Shown here one piece after another: positions 34,118 to 42,397 of a stretch of 64,000 bases of DNA. This DNA comes from Janthinobacterium sp. GW458P (lineage in GTDB: Bacteria > Pseudomonadota > Gammaproteobacteria > Burkholderiales > Burkholderiaceae_D). The stretch's first letter is position 1, and each line of letters starts with the position of its first letter. Position numbers and translations under genes: made by a program. The stretch lies in contig NZ_NEGZ01000003.1 of NCBI RefSeq assembly GCF_002127585.1, forward strand, positions 35,504 to 99,503, read 5' to 3'. The notes under the pieces are model-generated. The model was not told where the DNA came from. It ran no database searches and worked only from the letters and a program-made list of their open reading frames with translations.

Positions 34118-35143
34118 CTAGGCGAGTTCTCCGCGGATGATTGCCGCACCGGCGCTGAGCGCATTGAGTTTGCCTCTTGCCACGCGACGCGCCAGGGGCG
34201 CCATGCCGCAGTTGGTGCTCGGGTAGAGCTTGTCGGCATCGACAAAGCGCAGCGCCTTGCGCAGGGTGTTGGCCACTTCCTCCGGCGTTTCAATGGCATT
34301 GCTTGCCACGTCGATGGCCCCGACCATTACTTTCTTGCCGCGTATGAGTTCAATCAGGTCGATGGGCACGCGCGAGTTGTGGCATTCCAGCGAGATGATG
34401 TCGATATTCGACTGCTGCAGCTTGGGGAACGATTCCTCATATTGGCGCCATTCGGATCCCAGCGTATTTTTCCAGTCCGTATTGGCCTTGATGCCGTAAC
34501 CATAGCAAATATGCACGGCCGTTTCGCATTTGAGCCCTTCAATTGCCCGCTCCAGGGTGGCGATGCCCCAATCGTTCACTTCATCGAAGAACACATTGAA
34601 CGCGGGTTCGTCAAACTGGATGATATCGACGCCGGCCGCCTCCAGTTCCCGCGCTTCCTGATTGAGGATCCTGGCGAATTCCCAGGCCAGCTTTTCGCGG
34701 CTTTTATAGTGGCTGTCGTACAGCGTATCGATCATCGTCATCGGACCTGGCAGCGCCCATTTGATCGGCTGCGTGGTTTGCTGGCGTAAAAATCTGGCGT
34801 CGTCGACAAAAACCGGCCTGGTGCGGCTCACGGCGCCCACCACGGTCGGCACGCTCGCATCGTAGCGGTCACGAATGCGGACGGTCTCGCGTTTGTCGAA
34901 ATCGACGCCGCTCAGATGCTCGATGAACGTGGTGACAAAATGCTGGCGGGTCTGCTCGCCATCGCTGACGATATCGATGCCGGCCTGCTGCTGTTCCTGC
35001 AGCGACAAGCGCAAGGCATCCTGTTTGCCCTCAATCAATTCCTCGTCCTGTAATTTCCACGGCGACCAGAGTTTTTCAGGCTGCGCCAGCCAGGAAGGTT
35101 TGGGCAGGCTGCCGGCAGTGGAAGTAGGTAACAATTTTTTCAT
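34118..35143 (-). CDS. mesD: core methionine synthase, folate-independent (MesD-type)
   Basis: The 341-residue protein corresponds to only the catalytic C-terminal domain of cobalamin-independent methionine synthase. It lacks the N-terminal folate-binding half of MetE (about 750 residues). Zinc-ligand motifs are visible: HICYGYG, SLECHNSR and STNCGMAP. Immediately upstream on the same strand is a DUF1852 gene. Core synthases paired with DUF1852 are the MesD family, shown by Price and co-workers to methylate homocysteine without methyl-folate or B12 but to need the DUF1852 protein (MesX) and oxygen. An FMN reductase and a divergent MetR-like regulator complete the locus. Confidence 0.88.
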   Translation of the reverse strand: MKKLLPTSTAGSLPKPSWLAQPEKLWSPWKLQDEELIEGKQDALRLSLQEQQQAGIDIVSDGEQTRQHFVTTFIEHLSGVDFDKRETVRIRDRYDASVPTVVGAVSRTRPVFVDDARFLRQQTTQPIKWALPGPMTMIDTLYDSHYKSREKLAWEFARILNQEARELEAAGVDIIQFDEPAFNVFFDEVNDWGIATLERAIEGLKCETAVHICYGYGIKANTDWKNTLGSEWRQYEESFPKLQQSNIDIISLECHNSRVPIDLIELIRGKKVMVGAIDVASNAIETPEEVANTLRKALRFVDADKLYPSTNCGMAPLARRVARGKLNALSAGAAIIRGELA

Positions 35144-35166
35144 GATGGTGATTTCGTGTATTGTGA

Positions 35167-36147
35167 TTAATCAACGAGCGTGGCGGCAGCCCATTGTTCA
35201 AGAAGATGCTTGTATGGCTTGATGAAGTGCTCTTCCGTATATTTGCCCTGCTTGACAGCCAGCTCGCTGCGCTCTTCGCGGTCATAGACAATTTGCGTCA
35301 ATGAATAATCCTGGTTCTTCAGGCTGGGCTGATAGCATTTCCCCGCCGCGGCATTGGCGTTGTAAATCTCGGGCCGATAAATCTTCTGGAATGTTTCCAT
35401 CGTGCTGATGGTGCCGATCAGCTCAAGATTGCTGTAGTCCGCCAGCAGGTCGCCGATAAAGTAAAACGCCAGCGGTGCGGCGCTGTTCGGCGGCATGAAA
35501 TAGCGCACTTGCATGCCCATTTTCTCGAAATAGGCATCCGTCGATGAGAACTCATTTTGCTGATACTCGACGCCCAGGATGGGGTGCTGGTTTTCCGTGC
35601 GCCGATAGGTCTTGCTGCTCGAAGCGCTGAGGCAGATGACAGGCGGCTTGCTGAAACGCTCTTGATAAGCATCGGATCTGACAAAGTGCTTGAACAACTT
35701 GCCATGAAAATCGCCGAAATCCTCTGGTGCGCTGAATGCGGATTGATTGTTGTTGTGCTCTGGCAGCAGCACGCTGAAGTCGTAATCGCGCACGTAAGAG
35801 GAAAAGTTATTTCCGGCGATGCCATCGATGCGTTTTCCGGTTTTTTTGTCGATAATATTCGGCTTCAATATCTCGATCAGCGGGATATTGCCGCCTTTGA
35901 CATCGATATTCAACTCGACGGAAATGATTTCGAGCTCGACAGAGTAGCGGTCTGCGTTCGGGTTGTCCCAATGCGCCAGGCTGTTGAAGCGGCTGGCTAT
36001 CATTTTCAGCGTATTGCGCAAATTCTCCTGGCGGCTCTTTCCCCTGGCCAGATTGGCAAAGTTGGTCGTCAGGCGCGTGTTGTCCGATGGATGATAGTTT
36101 TCATCGAAAACAATGCTCTTGATGCTGAATACAAAATCGTTGCTCAT
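35167..36147 (-). CDS. mesX: DUF1852 protein, MesX partner of MesD
   Basis: The 326-residue protein begins MSNDFVFSIKSIVFDENY and matches DUF1852, with conserved stretches including NFANLARG, KKTGKRIDGIAGNNFSSYVRDYDF and QVRYFMPPNSAAPLAFYFIGD. The family was uncharacterised until genetic work showed it is required, with oxygen, for MesD activity; its chemistry is unknown. It lies 23 bases upstream of mesD and 70 bases downstream of an FMN reductase gene. The ATG at 36147 is preferred over the longer open frame, whose extra 37 residues are low-complexity and unlike the family. Codon use here is more AT-rich than in the neighbours. Confidence 0.88.
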   Translation of the reverse strand: MSNDFVFSIKSIVFDENYHPSDNTRLTTNFANLARGKSRQENLRNTLKMIASRFNSLAHWDNPNADRYSVELEIISVELNIDVKGGNIPLIEILKPNIIDKKTGKRIDGIAGNNFSSYVRDYDFSVLLPEHNNNQSAFSAPEDFGDFHGKLFKHFVRSDAYQERFSKPPVICLSASSSKTYRRTENQHPILGVEYQQNEFSSTDAYFEKMGMQVRYFMPPNSAAPLAFYFIGDLLADYSNLELIGTISTMETFQKIYRPEIYNANAAAGKCYQPSLKNQDYSLTQIVYDREERSELAVKQGKYTEEHFIKPYKHLLEQWAAATLVD

Positions 36148-36217
36148 GGTGATCTGCTGTCCTGATTTCTGCGAAAAGGTGAATGGGTTGCTTGCTTGGT
36201 GCCTGCGGTGAGGCTTA

Positions 36218-36811
36218 TCAGGCGGCGGCCAGCTCTTGCGTCGTGGCCGGTCTCGCATGGCGCGTCAATGCGATCAAGGGCAAGGCCCGTTGCACCGCCA
36301 GTGTCGCCCGCTGGATCAGCGCCTCGTCCTGCAGGCGGTAGTCGAGGAAATCCTTGTCGGTCGCGTAGACGCCCAGCGGCAAGGTGCGTGCCTGGAAGAA
36401 GCTGAACAGCGGGCGCAACTGGTGGTCGATCATCAGGGCATGGCGCTCGCTGCCGCCGGTGGCGGCCAGCAGGACGGGCTTGTCGATCAAGGCATCCTGA
36501 TCAATAAAGTCGAAGAAGTGCTTGAACAGTCCCGTGTACGAGCCGCGATAGACCGGTGTCGCCACCACCACGATGTCAGCTTGCTCGACGGCAGCAAGTT
36601 CGCGCTCCACCGTCTCGGGCAGCTGCGAGCGCCAGACGGCGCCGGCCAGCTGCGGCGCCAACTGGCCCAGTTCGACCAGGCGTTGCTCGCACAGCACTTC
36701 GTCGGCGATCAGGTCCATCAGGTGTTCGGCCAGGGCTGCCGCCTTGGACGGGCGTTGCAGCCCGCCGGAGACGGCGACTAGACGCAGTGGACGTGTCATG
36801 TTTGCTTTCAT
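36218..36811 (-). CDS. NAD(P)H-dependent FMN reductase, MsuE/SsuE-like
   Basis: The 197-residue flavodoxin-fold protein has LVAVSGGLQRPSKAAALAEHL near the N-terminus and the ADIVVVATPVYRGSYTGLFKHFFDF motif typical of MsuE/SsuE reductases. These deliver reduced FMN to sulfonate monooxygenases. Here the partner on the same strand is the oxygen-requiring MesX/MesD pair, not a monooxygenase. Supplying reduced flavin to MesX is an attractive inference. A second in-frame ATG (36799) is possible. It is the first gene of the mes operon and diverges from a MetR-like gene. Confidence 0.85.
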   Translation of the reverse strand: MKANMTRPLRLVAVSGGLQRPSKAAALAEHLMDLIADEVLCEQRLVELGQLAPQLAGAVWRSQLPETVERELAAVEQADIVVVATPVYRGSYTGLFKHFFDFIDQDALIDKPVLLAATGGSERHALMIDHQLRPLFSFFQARTLPLGVYATDKDFLDYRLQDEALIQRATLAVQRALPLIALTRHARPATTQELAAA

Positions 36812-36876
36812 AGGGATGGATGCGCGAGGGCGAAGAACGCCGGCAACAGGGAAGTGGATGATAGCGGCGGGAATCG

Positions 36877-36901
36877 ATGAAGTATAATGGTCATATTTCA
36901 T
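36877..36901. promoter_or_regulatory. MetR-like operator with embedded -10
   Basis: ATGAAGTAT (36877-36885) and ATATTTCAT (36893-36901) form a 9-bp inverted repeat with one mismatch and a 7-base spacer. They lie between the mes operon and the LysR gene. MetR sites have TGAA/TTCA half-sites, which are present in both arms. A perfect TATAAT (36883-36888) on the plus strand overlaps the left arm, so binding would also affect the regulator's own promoter. Confidence 0.55.
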
Positions 36902-36926
36902 ACATCCATGAATATGGCTCATTCCA

Positions 36927-37826
36927 ATGCTTGAACGCATCCACCTCAGCATCGTCCAGCAGGTCGAAAAACAAGGGTCGTTGACGGCCGCCGCAGGCGT
37001 GCTGCACCTGACCCAGTCGGCCCTGAGCCACAGCATGAAGAAGCTGGAGCAGCAGCTGGGCACCGACGTCTGGCTGCGCGAAGGAAGAAATTTGCGCCTG
37101 ACGCAGGCTGGCCAGTACTTGCTGGCGGTGGCGAACCGGGTGCTGCCGCAGCTGGACCTGGCCGAAGAGCGCCTGGGCCAGTTTGCGCAGGGCGAGCGCG
37201 GCGCGCTGCGCATCGGCATGGAATGCCACCCCTGCTACCAGTGGCTGCTCAAAATCGTGTCCCCGTATCTGGCCGCATGGCCCGACGTGGATGTGGACGT
37301 CAAGCAGAAGTTCCAGTTCGGCGGGATCGGCGCGCTGTTCGGCTACGAGATCGACCTGCTGGTCACGCCCGACCCGCTGTACAAGCCGGGGCTGACCTTC
37401 GAACCCGTGTTCGACTACGAGCAGGTGCTCGTCGTGGCCAAGGGCCATGCGCTAGCTGGGGCGGCGTATGTGCAGCCGCAGCAACTGACCCGGGAAGTGC
37501 TCATCAGCTACCCTGTGGACATCGAGCGCCTGGATATTTACAATCAATTCCTCTTGCCGGCCGGCGTCACGCCCAAGCGCCACAAGGCCATCGAAACGAC
37601 CGATATCATGCTGCAAATGGTGGCCAGCGGCCGCGGCGTGGCCGCCCTGCCGCGCTGGCTGGTCGAGGAATATGCGGCCAAGATGGACGTGGTGCCGGTG
37701 CGGCTGGGCGCGCGCGGCATCGCCAAGCAGATCTTCCTGGGCGCACGCGAGACGGACACCGCCATCGACTATGTGCGCGCCTTCATCGCACTGGCGCGCC
37801 AGCCTGTCGTTGCGCAGGGAAACTAA
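36927..37826 (+). CDS. LysR family regulator, MetR-like
   Basis: The 299-residue protein has a LysR winged helix (GSLTAAAGVLHLTQSALSHSMKKLEQQLG) and an effector domain with MetR-like features (GMECHPCYQWLLKIV). MetR uses homocysteine as co-effector to activate methionine-synthesis genes. This gene diverges from the FMN reductase-mesX-mesD operon, with a TGAA/TTCA-type inverted repeat between them, so control of that operon is expected. No clear ribosome binding site precedes the ATG. Confidence 0.88.
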   Translation: MLERIHLSIVQQVEKQGSLTAAAGVLHLTQSALSHSMKKLEQQLGTDVWLREGRNLRLTQAGQYLLAVANRVLPQLDLAEERLGQFAQGERGALRIGMECHPCYQWLLKIVSPYLAAWPDVDVDVKQKFQFGGIGALFGYEIDLLVTPDPLYKPGLTFEPVFDYEQVLVVAKGHALAGAAYVQPQQLTREVLISYPVDIERLDIYNQFLLPAGVTPKRHKAIETTDIMLQMVASGRGVAALPRWLVEEYAAKMDVVPVRLGARGIAKQIFLGARETDTAIDYVRAFIALARQPVVAQGN

Positions 37827-37853
37827 GCACGCACGCCGGTTCGCCGGGGCCGG

Positions 37854-38996
37854 CTACCGCGCGCCTTCCATGGCTTCCACGGTGTCGAAAAGACGCGCCA
37901 GCGCGCTTTCCATGGCGCCGGCCGTAGCGTCGCCGCTCTGGTTGGTGATGATGAAGACGCCAAGCTGATATTTGGGAACGATGTAGGCGTAGCTTTGCGC
38001 ACGCGGCACGCCGCCATGGTGGACATAATGCGTGCCCAGCTGGCGATTGCTGCCGATGTTCCAGAAATAGCCGATGCTGAAGTCGTCCTGAAAGCGGACC
38101 AGCGGCTGGTGCGATTCGACGACGGCGGGATGGGCGCTCAACTGCAGGCGCAGGTATTTCGCCATGTCCGGCATCGTCGACTTCAGGTTACCGGCCGCCC
38201 CCCAGGGCAGCTGCGGCATCGGCGTGGTGACGACGGGATTGTCGCTGTGGTAGCCGGGCGCCAGCCGGCCGGCATCCTGGGCGGTGATGCTCAGCCTGGT
38301 ATCGTGCATGCCCGCTGCGCGCGCGAGCCATTGCGTGAGCAGGACGTCATAAGGCATGCCGTAGATTGTTTCGAGCGTGTGCGCAATGAGTTCGGTCGCG
38401 GCGCTGGAATAGGCGTAATCCTTGCCGAGCGGGCCTTTGATGCTGACCGTGTGCAAGTCCTGCCAGAATTGCCGTTGCCCGTAGCCGGCGTAGGCGGCAT
38501 TGAGCTTTGCCGGCGTGGCGTGTGCCGTGAAATCCTTCAAGACGGTGTTTACCTGCAATGGCAGCATGCCCGGCATATTGCTCGTGTGCGTGATCAAGTG
38601 GCGCAGGCGTATGGGCTCCCCCTGCGACTGCAGGTTCGGGTAGGCGGCCGGCAGATACATTTGTATGGGATCGTCGAGCGCCGCCTTCCCATCGAGCACG
38701 GCCTTCGCCAGCAGCAGGCCGGCAAAAGTCTTGCTGACCGAGCCGATTTCATACAGCGTCGTATCGTCCGGCGGATTGGCTTTGCCGGTCTCCAGCTCGC
38801 CTTGATGCAGCATGAATTGCTTGCCGCGATACACGACGGCAATCGAAGTCGCGTGCAGCAATGGCGACTGCAGCAAAGTGGTCGCGGTCTGGCGCATGGC
38901 CGCAGGAATGTCGTGCGCAGGTGCCGTGGCTGCGGGCTTGCAAGCTGCCAGCACGAGTGTCATTCCAGTCATGATTGCGGCGAGTTTGTTCATCAT
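37854..38996 (-). CDS. serine hydrolase lipoprotein, class C beta-lactamase-like
   Basis: The protein of about 380 residues has a lipoprotein signal peptide (LVLAAC, lipidated Cys near residue 19). Its serine-hydrolase fold has the catalytic SVSK tetrad (S-x-x-K), a YSS motif in place of YxN, and HHGG as the third motif. Such proteins include AmpC-type lactamases, DD-peptidases and EstB-like esterases. The altered second and third motifs favour an esterase or peptidase over a true beta-lactamase. It is monocistronic, downstream of the glmS terminator. Confidence 0.87.
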   Translation of the reverse strand: MMNKLAAIMTGMTLVLAACKPAATAPAHDIPAAMRQTATTLLQSPLLHATSIAVVYRGKQFMLHQGELETGKANPPDDTTLYEIGSVSKTFAGLLLAKAVLDGKAALDDPIQMYLPAAYPNLQSQGEPIRLRHLITHTSNMPGMLPLQVNTVLKDFTAHATPAKLNAAYAGYGQRQFWQDLHTVSIKGPLGKDYAYSSAATELIAHTLETIYGMPYDVLLTQWLARAAGMHDTRLSITAQDAGRLAPGYHSDNPVVTTPMPQLPWGAAGNLKSTMPDMAKYLRLQLSAHPAVVESHQPLVRFQDDFSIGYFWNIGSNRQLGTHYVHHGGVPRAQSYAYIVPKYQLGVFIITNQSGDATAGAMESALARLFDTVEAMEGAR

Positions 38997-39080
38997 GCGC
39001 ACCATCGAAGGGGGAGGGGCATTCTCGCACAACGGGTTCTGCGGCGGCAGAAAAAAGTCATGCGTATGAATTTTCCAGGT

Positions 39081-39118
39081 AGAAAGAAAACGCCACCTGG
39101 CGGTGGCGTTTTCTTTCT
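39081..39118 (-). terminator. intrinsic terminator of glmS
   Basis: A perfect 17-bp inverted repeat (39081-39097 and 39102-39118) with a TGGC loop lies 33 bases beyond the glmS stop. The lower stem becomes a T-rich tail (TTTTCTTTCT) when read in the glmS direction. The symmetrical layout would also work for plus-strand transcription. Confidence 0.85.
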
Positions 39119-39150
39119 CTTCCTGATGGCCTGGGCGGCGCCCGGCCGGC

Positions 39151-40980
39151 TTATTCCACCGTCACCGACTTGGCCAGATTCCTTGGCTTGTCCACGTCCG
39201 TGCCGCGCGCCAGCGCCGTGTGGTACGCCAGCAGTTGCAAGGCGCACACGTGCAGGATAGGCGACAGATCGCCGTAGTGCTCGGGCAGGCGGATGACGTG
39301 CAGGCCTTCGCCGGAGCTGATGCGCGAATCGACGTCGGCAAAGACGTACAATTGGCCGCCGCGGGCGCGCACTTCCTGCATGTTCGATTTGAGTTTTTCG
39401 ATCAGGGCGTCGTTCGGCGCGATGGTAACGACCGGCATTTCATTCGTCACCAGGGCCAGCGGGCCGTGTTTCAGTTCGCCGGCCGGATACGCTTCGGCGT
39501 GGATGTACGAGATTTCCTTCAGTTTTAATGCGCCTTCCAGGGCGATCGGGTAGTGCATGCCGCGGCCCAGGAAGAGGGCGTTTTCCTTGCGCGCGAACTC
39601 CTCGGACCAGGCGATGATCTGCGGCTCCAGCGCCAGCACGGAAGCGATGGCGACGGGCAGGTGGCGCATGGCTTTCAGGTGCGCCGCTTCCTGCTCTTCG
39701 GACAGGTGGCCATTGACTTGCGCCAGGCACAGGGTCAGCAGGAACAGGCCCGCCAGCTGCGTCGTGAACGCCTTGGTCGACGCCACGCCCACTTCCACGC
39801 CGGCGCGCGTGATGTAGGCCAGCGCGCATTCGCGCACCATGGCGCTGGTGGCCACGTTGCAGATGGTCAAAGTGTGCTGCATGCCCAGGCTGCGCGCATG
39901 TTTCAGCGCGGCCAGGGTGTCGGCCGTTTCGCCGCTTTGCGAAATCGTCACCACCAGCGTGTTCGGGTGCGGCACGCTGTCGCGGTAGCGGTATTCGCTG
40001 GCCACTTCCACGCTGACGGGCACTTTCGCAATCGCTTCGATCCAGTATTTGGCCGTCATACCCGCATACGAGCTGGTGCCGCAGGCGAGGATCAGCACGC
40101 GGTCGATCTGCTTGAAGATTTTATAGGCGCCGTCGCCGAACAGTTCCGGCATGATGGCCGTCACGCCTTCGAGCGTGTCGCCGATGGCGCGCGGCTGTTC
40201 AAAAATTTCCTTCTGCATGTAGTGGCGGTACGGGCCCAGCTCGGCCGCGCCCGTGTGCGCATGCACGGTTTTGACTTCGCGCTCGACCGGCTTGCCGTCC
40301 ACGTCGACGATCCAGCAGCGCGACAGCTGCAGGTCGACCACGTCGCCTTCTTCCAGGTAGATGATCTGGTCCGTCGTGCCGGCCAGCGCCATGGCGTCCG
40401 ACGCAACGAAGTTTTCACCGTTGCCCAGGCCGACGATCAGCGGCGAGCCCTGGCGCGCGGCCACCACGCGGTGCGGTTCGTCGCGGCAGAAGACGGCGAT
40501 CGCGTACGCGCCGTCGAGGCGTTTCACGGCCTGCTGCACGGTCTCGAACAGGTCGCCGTTATACATGTGCTCGACCAGGTGGGCGATCACTTCCGTGTCC
40601 GTCTGGCTCTGGAAGACGTAACCCAAGGCCGTCAGTTCGGCGCGCAGTTCGTCGTGGTTTTCGATGATGCCGTTGTGCACCAGCGCCACGCGGGCGTTTT
40701 CTTCCGTCGGGGAAAAGTGCGGGTGGGCATTGAACGAGACAGGGGCGCCATGCGTGGCCCAGCGCGTGTGGGCGATGCCCGTAAAACCGCCCAGGCCTTC
40801 TTCGCCGATCTGCTTTTCCAGCTCGGCCACGCGCGAGGTGGAGCGCGAACGCTGCAGCCGGCCATCGGCGTGCAGGGCGATGCCGCAGGAATCGTAGCCG
40901 CGGTATTCCAGGCGCTTCAAGCCTTCGAGCAGGATGGGAGTGATATTACGCTGCGCTACCGCGCCGACGATGCCGCACAT
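39151..40980 (-). CDS. glmS: glutamine-fructose-6-phosphate aminotransferase (isomerizing)
   Basis: The 609-residue enzyme makes glucosamine-6-phosphate for cell-wall synthesis. Cys2 of MCGIVG is the N-terminal nucleophile of the glutaminase domain. Two SIS sugar-isomerase domains follow (about 280-420 and 450-590), ending in the family C-terminus [18 protein letters not shown] upstream supports the start. It diverges from an Lrp-type gene. Its pathway partner glmU lies 1.4 kb away on the same strand, beyond that gene and a DnaA-box array. No glmS ribozyme-like leader is apparent. Confidence 0.97.
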   Translation of the reverse strand: MCGIVGAVAQRNITPILLEGLKRLEYRGYDSCGIALHADGRLQRSRSTSRVAELEKQIGEEGLGGFTGIAHTRWATHGAPVSFNAHPHFSPTEENARVALVHNGIIENHDELRAELTALGYVFQSQTDTEVIAHLVEHMYNGDLFETVQQAVKRLDGAYAIAVFCRDEPHRVVAARQGSPLIVGLGNGENFVASDAMALAGTTDQIIYLEEGDVVDLQLSRCWIVDVDGKPVEREVKTVHAHTGAAELGPYRHYMQKEIFEQPRAIGDTLEGVTAIMPELFGDGAYKIFKQIDRVLILACGTSSYAGMTAKYWIEAIAKVPVSVEVASEYRYRDSVPHPNTLVVTISQSGETADTLAALKHARSLGMQHTLTICNVATSAMVRECALAYITRAGVEVGVASTKAFTTQLAGLFLLTLCLAQVNGHLSEEQEAAHLKAMRHLPVAIASVLALEPQIIAWSEEFARKENALFLGRGMHYPIALEGALKLKEISYIHAEAYPAGELKHGPLALVTNEMPVVTIAPNDALIEKLKSNMQEVRARGGQLYVFADVDSRISSGEGLHVIRLPEHYGDLSPILHVCALQLLAYHTALARGTDVDKPRNLAKSVTVE

Positions 40981-41067
40981 GGAAACCTCTGTCTAAAAAT
41001 TCATCAATGCACGCATGCTAAAGCAGAGAGCATGAAATAAGTTTTCTAAATATGTGTATTTTTGACT

Positions 41068-41101
41068 GAATATTTCACGACTATTTCACGATGAAATATT
41101 C
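41068..41101. promoter_or_regulatory. Lrp-type operator candidate between glmS and the lrp-like gene
   Basis: GAATATTTCA (41068-41077) and its exact complement TGAAATATTC (41092-41101) form a 10-bp inverted repeat with a 14-base spacer. Within it TATTTCACGA occurs twice in direct orientation, 11 bp apart. The site sits 41 bp upstream of the regulator start and may autoregulate it and touch the glmS promoter. Confidence 0.55.
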
Positions 41102-41141
41102 TTTCATCTATACTTGATTTATTTCCAAATTCATCAAAACC

Positions 41142-41615
41142 ATGAACGAGAACAACATTACCCTCGATGAAATCGATCGTCGCATCCTGAACGCTTTGCA
41201 AGTTGACGCATCGCAAACCAACAGCGAGCTGGCCCAGGCCGTACACGTCTCGGCGCCCACCTGTTTGCGGCGGGTCAAGCATTTGCGGGAAAGCGGCGTC
41301 ATCGAGCGGCAAGTGGCCATCGTCGCGCCGCAGCGGGTGGGTGCGCGCCTGACGGCCATCGTGGAAATCACGCTCGACGTGCAGGCGTTTGAGCGCATGG
41401 CGGAATTCGAGCAGCTCGTGGCGCACGAGCCGGCCGTGCTGCAATGCTACCGCGTCTCGCCCGGCCCCGACTTCGTGCTGATGGTGCAGGTGGCCGACAT
41501 GCCCGCCTACCACGCGCTGGCGCACCGCTTGTTTGCCGCGCACGCCAACGTGCGCAACGTGAAAAGCTATTTTTCCACGTTTCGCAGCAAATTCGAGACG
41601 CGTATCGCCGTCTGA
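41142..41615 (+). CDS. Lrp/AsnC family transcriptional regulator
   Basis: This 157-residue protein has an N-terminal HTH (LDEIDRRILNALQVDASQTNSELAQAVHVSAPTCLRRVKHL) and a C-terminal RAM ligand-binding domain (LQCYRVSPGPDFVLMVQVADMPAYHAL). Feast/famine regulators of this type respond to amino acids. It diverges from glmS across an A/T-rich inverted repeat. Targets other than itself are unknown. Confidence 0.92.
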   Translation: MNENNITLDEIDRRILNALQVDASQTNSELAQAVHVSAPTCLRRVKHLRESGVIERQVAIVAPQRVGARLTAIVEITLDVQAFERMAEFEQLVAHEPAVLQCYRVSPGPDFVLMVQVADMPAYHALAHRLFAAHANVRNVKSYFSTFRSKFETRIAV

Positions 41616-42353
41616 TCTTCGACTGTAAATTATCCACCGCTTGCACACATCTTATACGCGGCTTGCCCACCGCTTATCCGGCGCTTTTGCACAGGCTTAT
41701 GCACAGCCCTGAATCCGGCGCAGGGCTGATGGCGTAACGCTTTTCTTCCATGAAAAGCCCGGTCTGCCGCCAGCGTGCCCGGCAACGTAGCCTGATTCCC
41801 TGCCACCGATATTTTCACCAACAGGCACAGCGACTTTTGCACCGCTTTCACACAGCTTGCCAACAGGTTGTTGCACCACTTATCGACACACTTATCCACA
41901 TCGTCCGCCCGCGCCATCCGGGACCTGCGCCCCCAGGCAAGCCGCGGCCGCTTCCGTGCGCGCAGCGACATGGCGCAGAACGCCCCGTTCAGGCACTTGA
42001 GTTTGCTGAAAGCATGACTTGATATGGAACAATACTTGTCCACATGTTTTCAACCCTCTTTTCCACAGGCTTACCCACAGAGCACACTCGAGCACAAGGC
42101 GGGAAAGCACACTTATCCCCACTTATGCAAAGGCTATGCAGTGCTTATCCGCAGGCTTACGCACAGACTTATCCACATTCGATGGGTAAACCGGCTTGCC
42201 GGGCTGCAGAATGGCGGAAAGTGCAGGGGAGAACCACGACAGGCGCATGGCAGGCGAAGCCGGCAACTTTACACACAGCTTATGCATGGGCTTGTCCACA
42301 TGCTTATGCAGTACTTACTGATGGGCTTACCCACATAGTTATCCACAAAAAAA
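41616..42353 (+). repeat. array of DnaA-box-like repeats (GGCTTATCCACAG type)
   Basis: This gene-free region between the lrp-like gene and glmU contains at least three consensus DnaA boxes TTATCCACA (41892-41900, 42169-42177, 42339-42347). It also has near matches: TTATCCACC 41630, TTATGCACA 41697, TTATCCCCA 42113 and TTATCCGCA 42145, plus several TTACCCACA and TTACGCACA variants. All are in the same orientation and many sit in a GGCTTA-CCACAG context. DnaA binding, as in a titration locus or part of an origin, is the best explanation. Confidence 0.7.
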
Positions 42354-42375
42354 AGGCAGGCCGCAAGGCCTGCCT
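42346..42375 (-). terminator. intrinsic terminator of glmU
   Basis: AGGCAGGCC (42354-42362), loop GCAA and GGCCTGCCT (42367-42375) form a perfect 9-bp stem. Read in the glmU direction, it is followed by eight T residues (42346-42353). Confidence 0.9.
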
Positions 42376-42397
42376 GTGCAAGGACGGACTGCGCCGC

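Noticed and set aside
34118-35143. Truncated metE pseudogene
   Set aside because: The frame is intact, starts at a proper core-domain N-terminus and is paired with DUF1852, so it is a complete MesD-type enzyme.
37854-38996. True AmpC beta-lactamase
   Set aside because: The SxxK motif is present, but the YxN and KTG motifs are replaced by YSS and HHGG, so a broader serine-hydrolase label is safer.
41616-42353. CRISPR-like array
   Set aside because: The repeats are short, irregularly spaced 9-13-mers with no uniform spacers and no cas genes. DnaA boxes explain them better.
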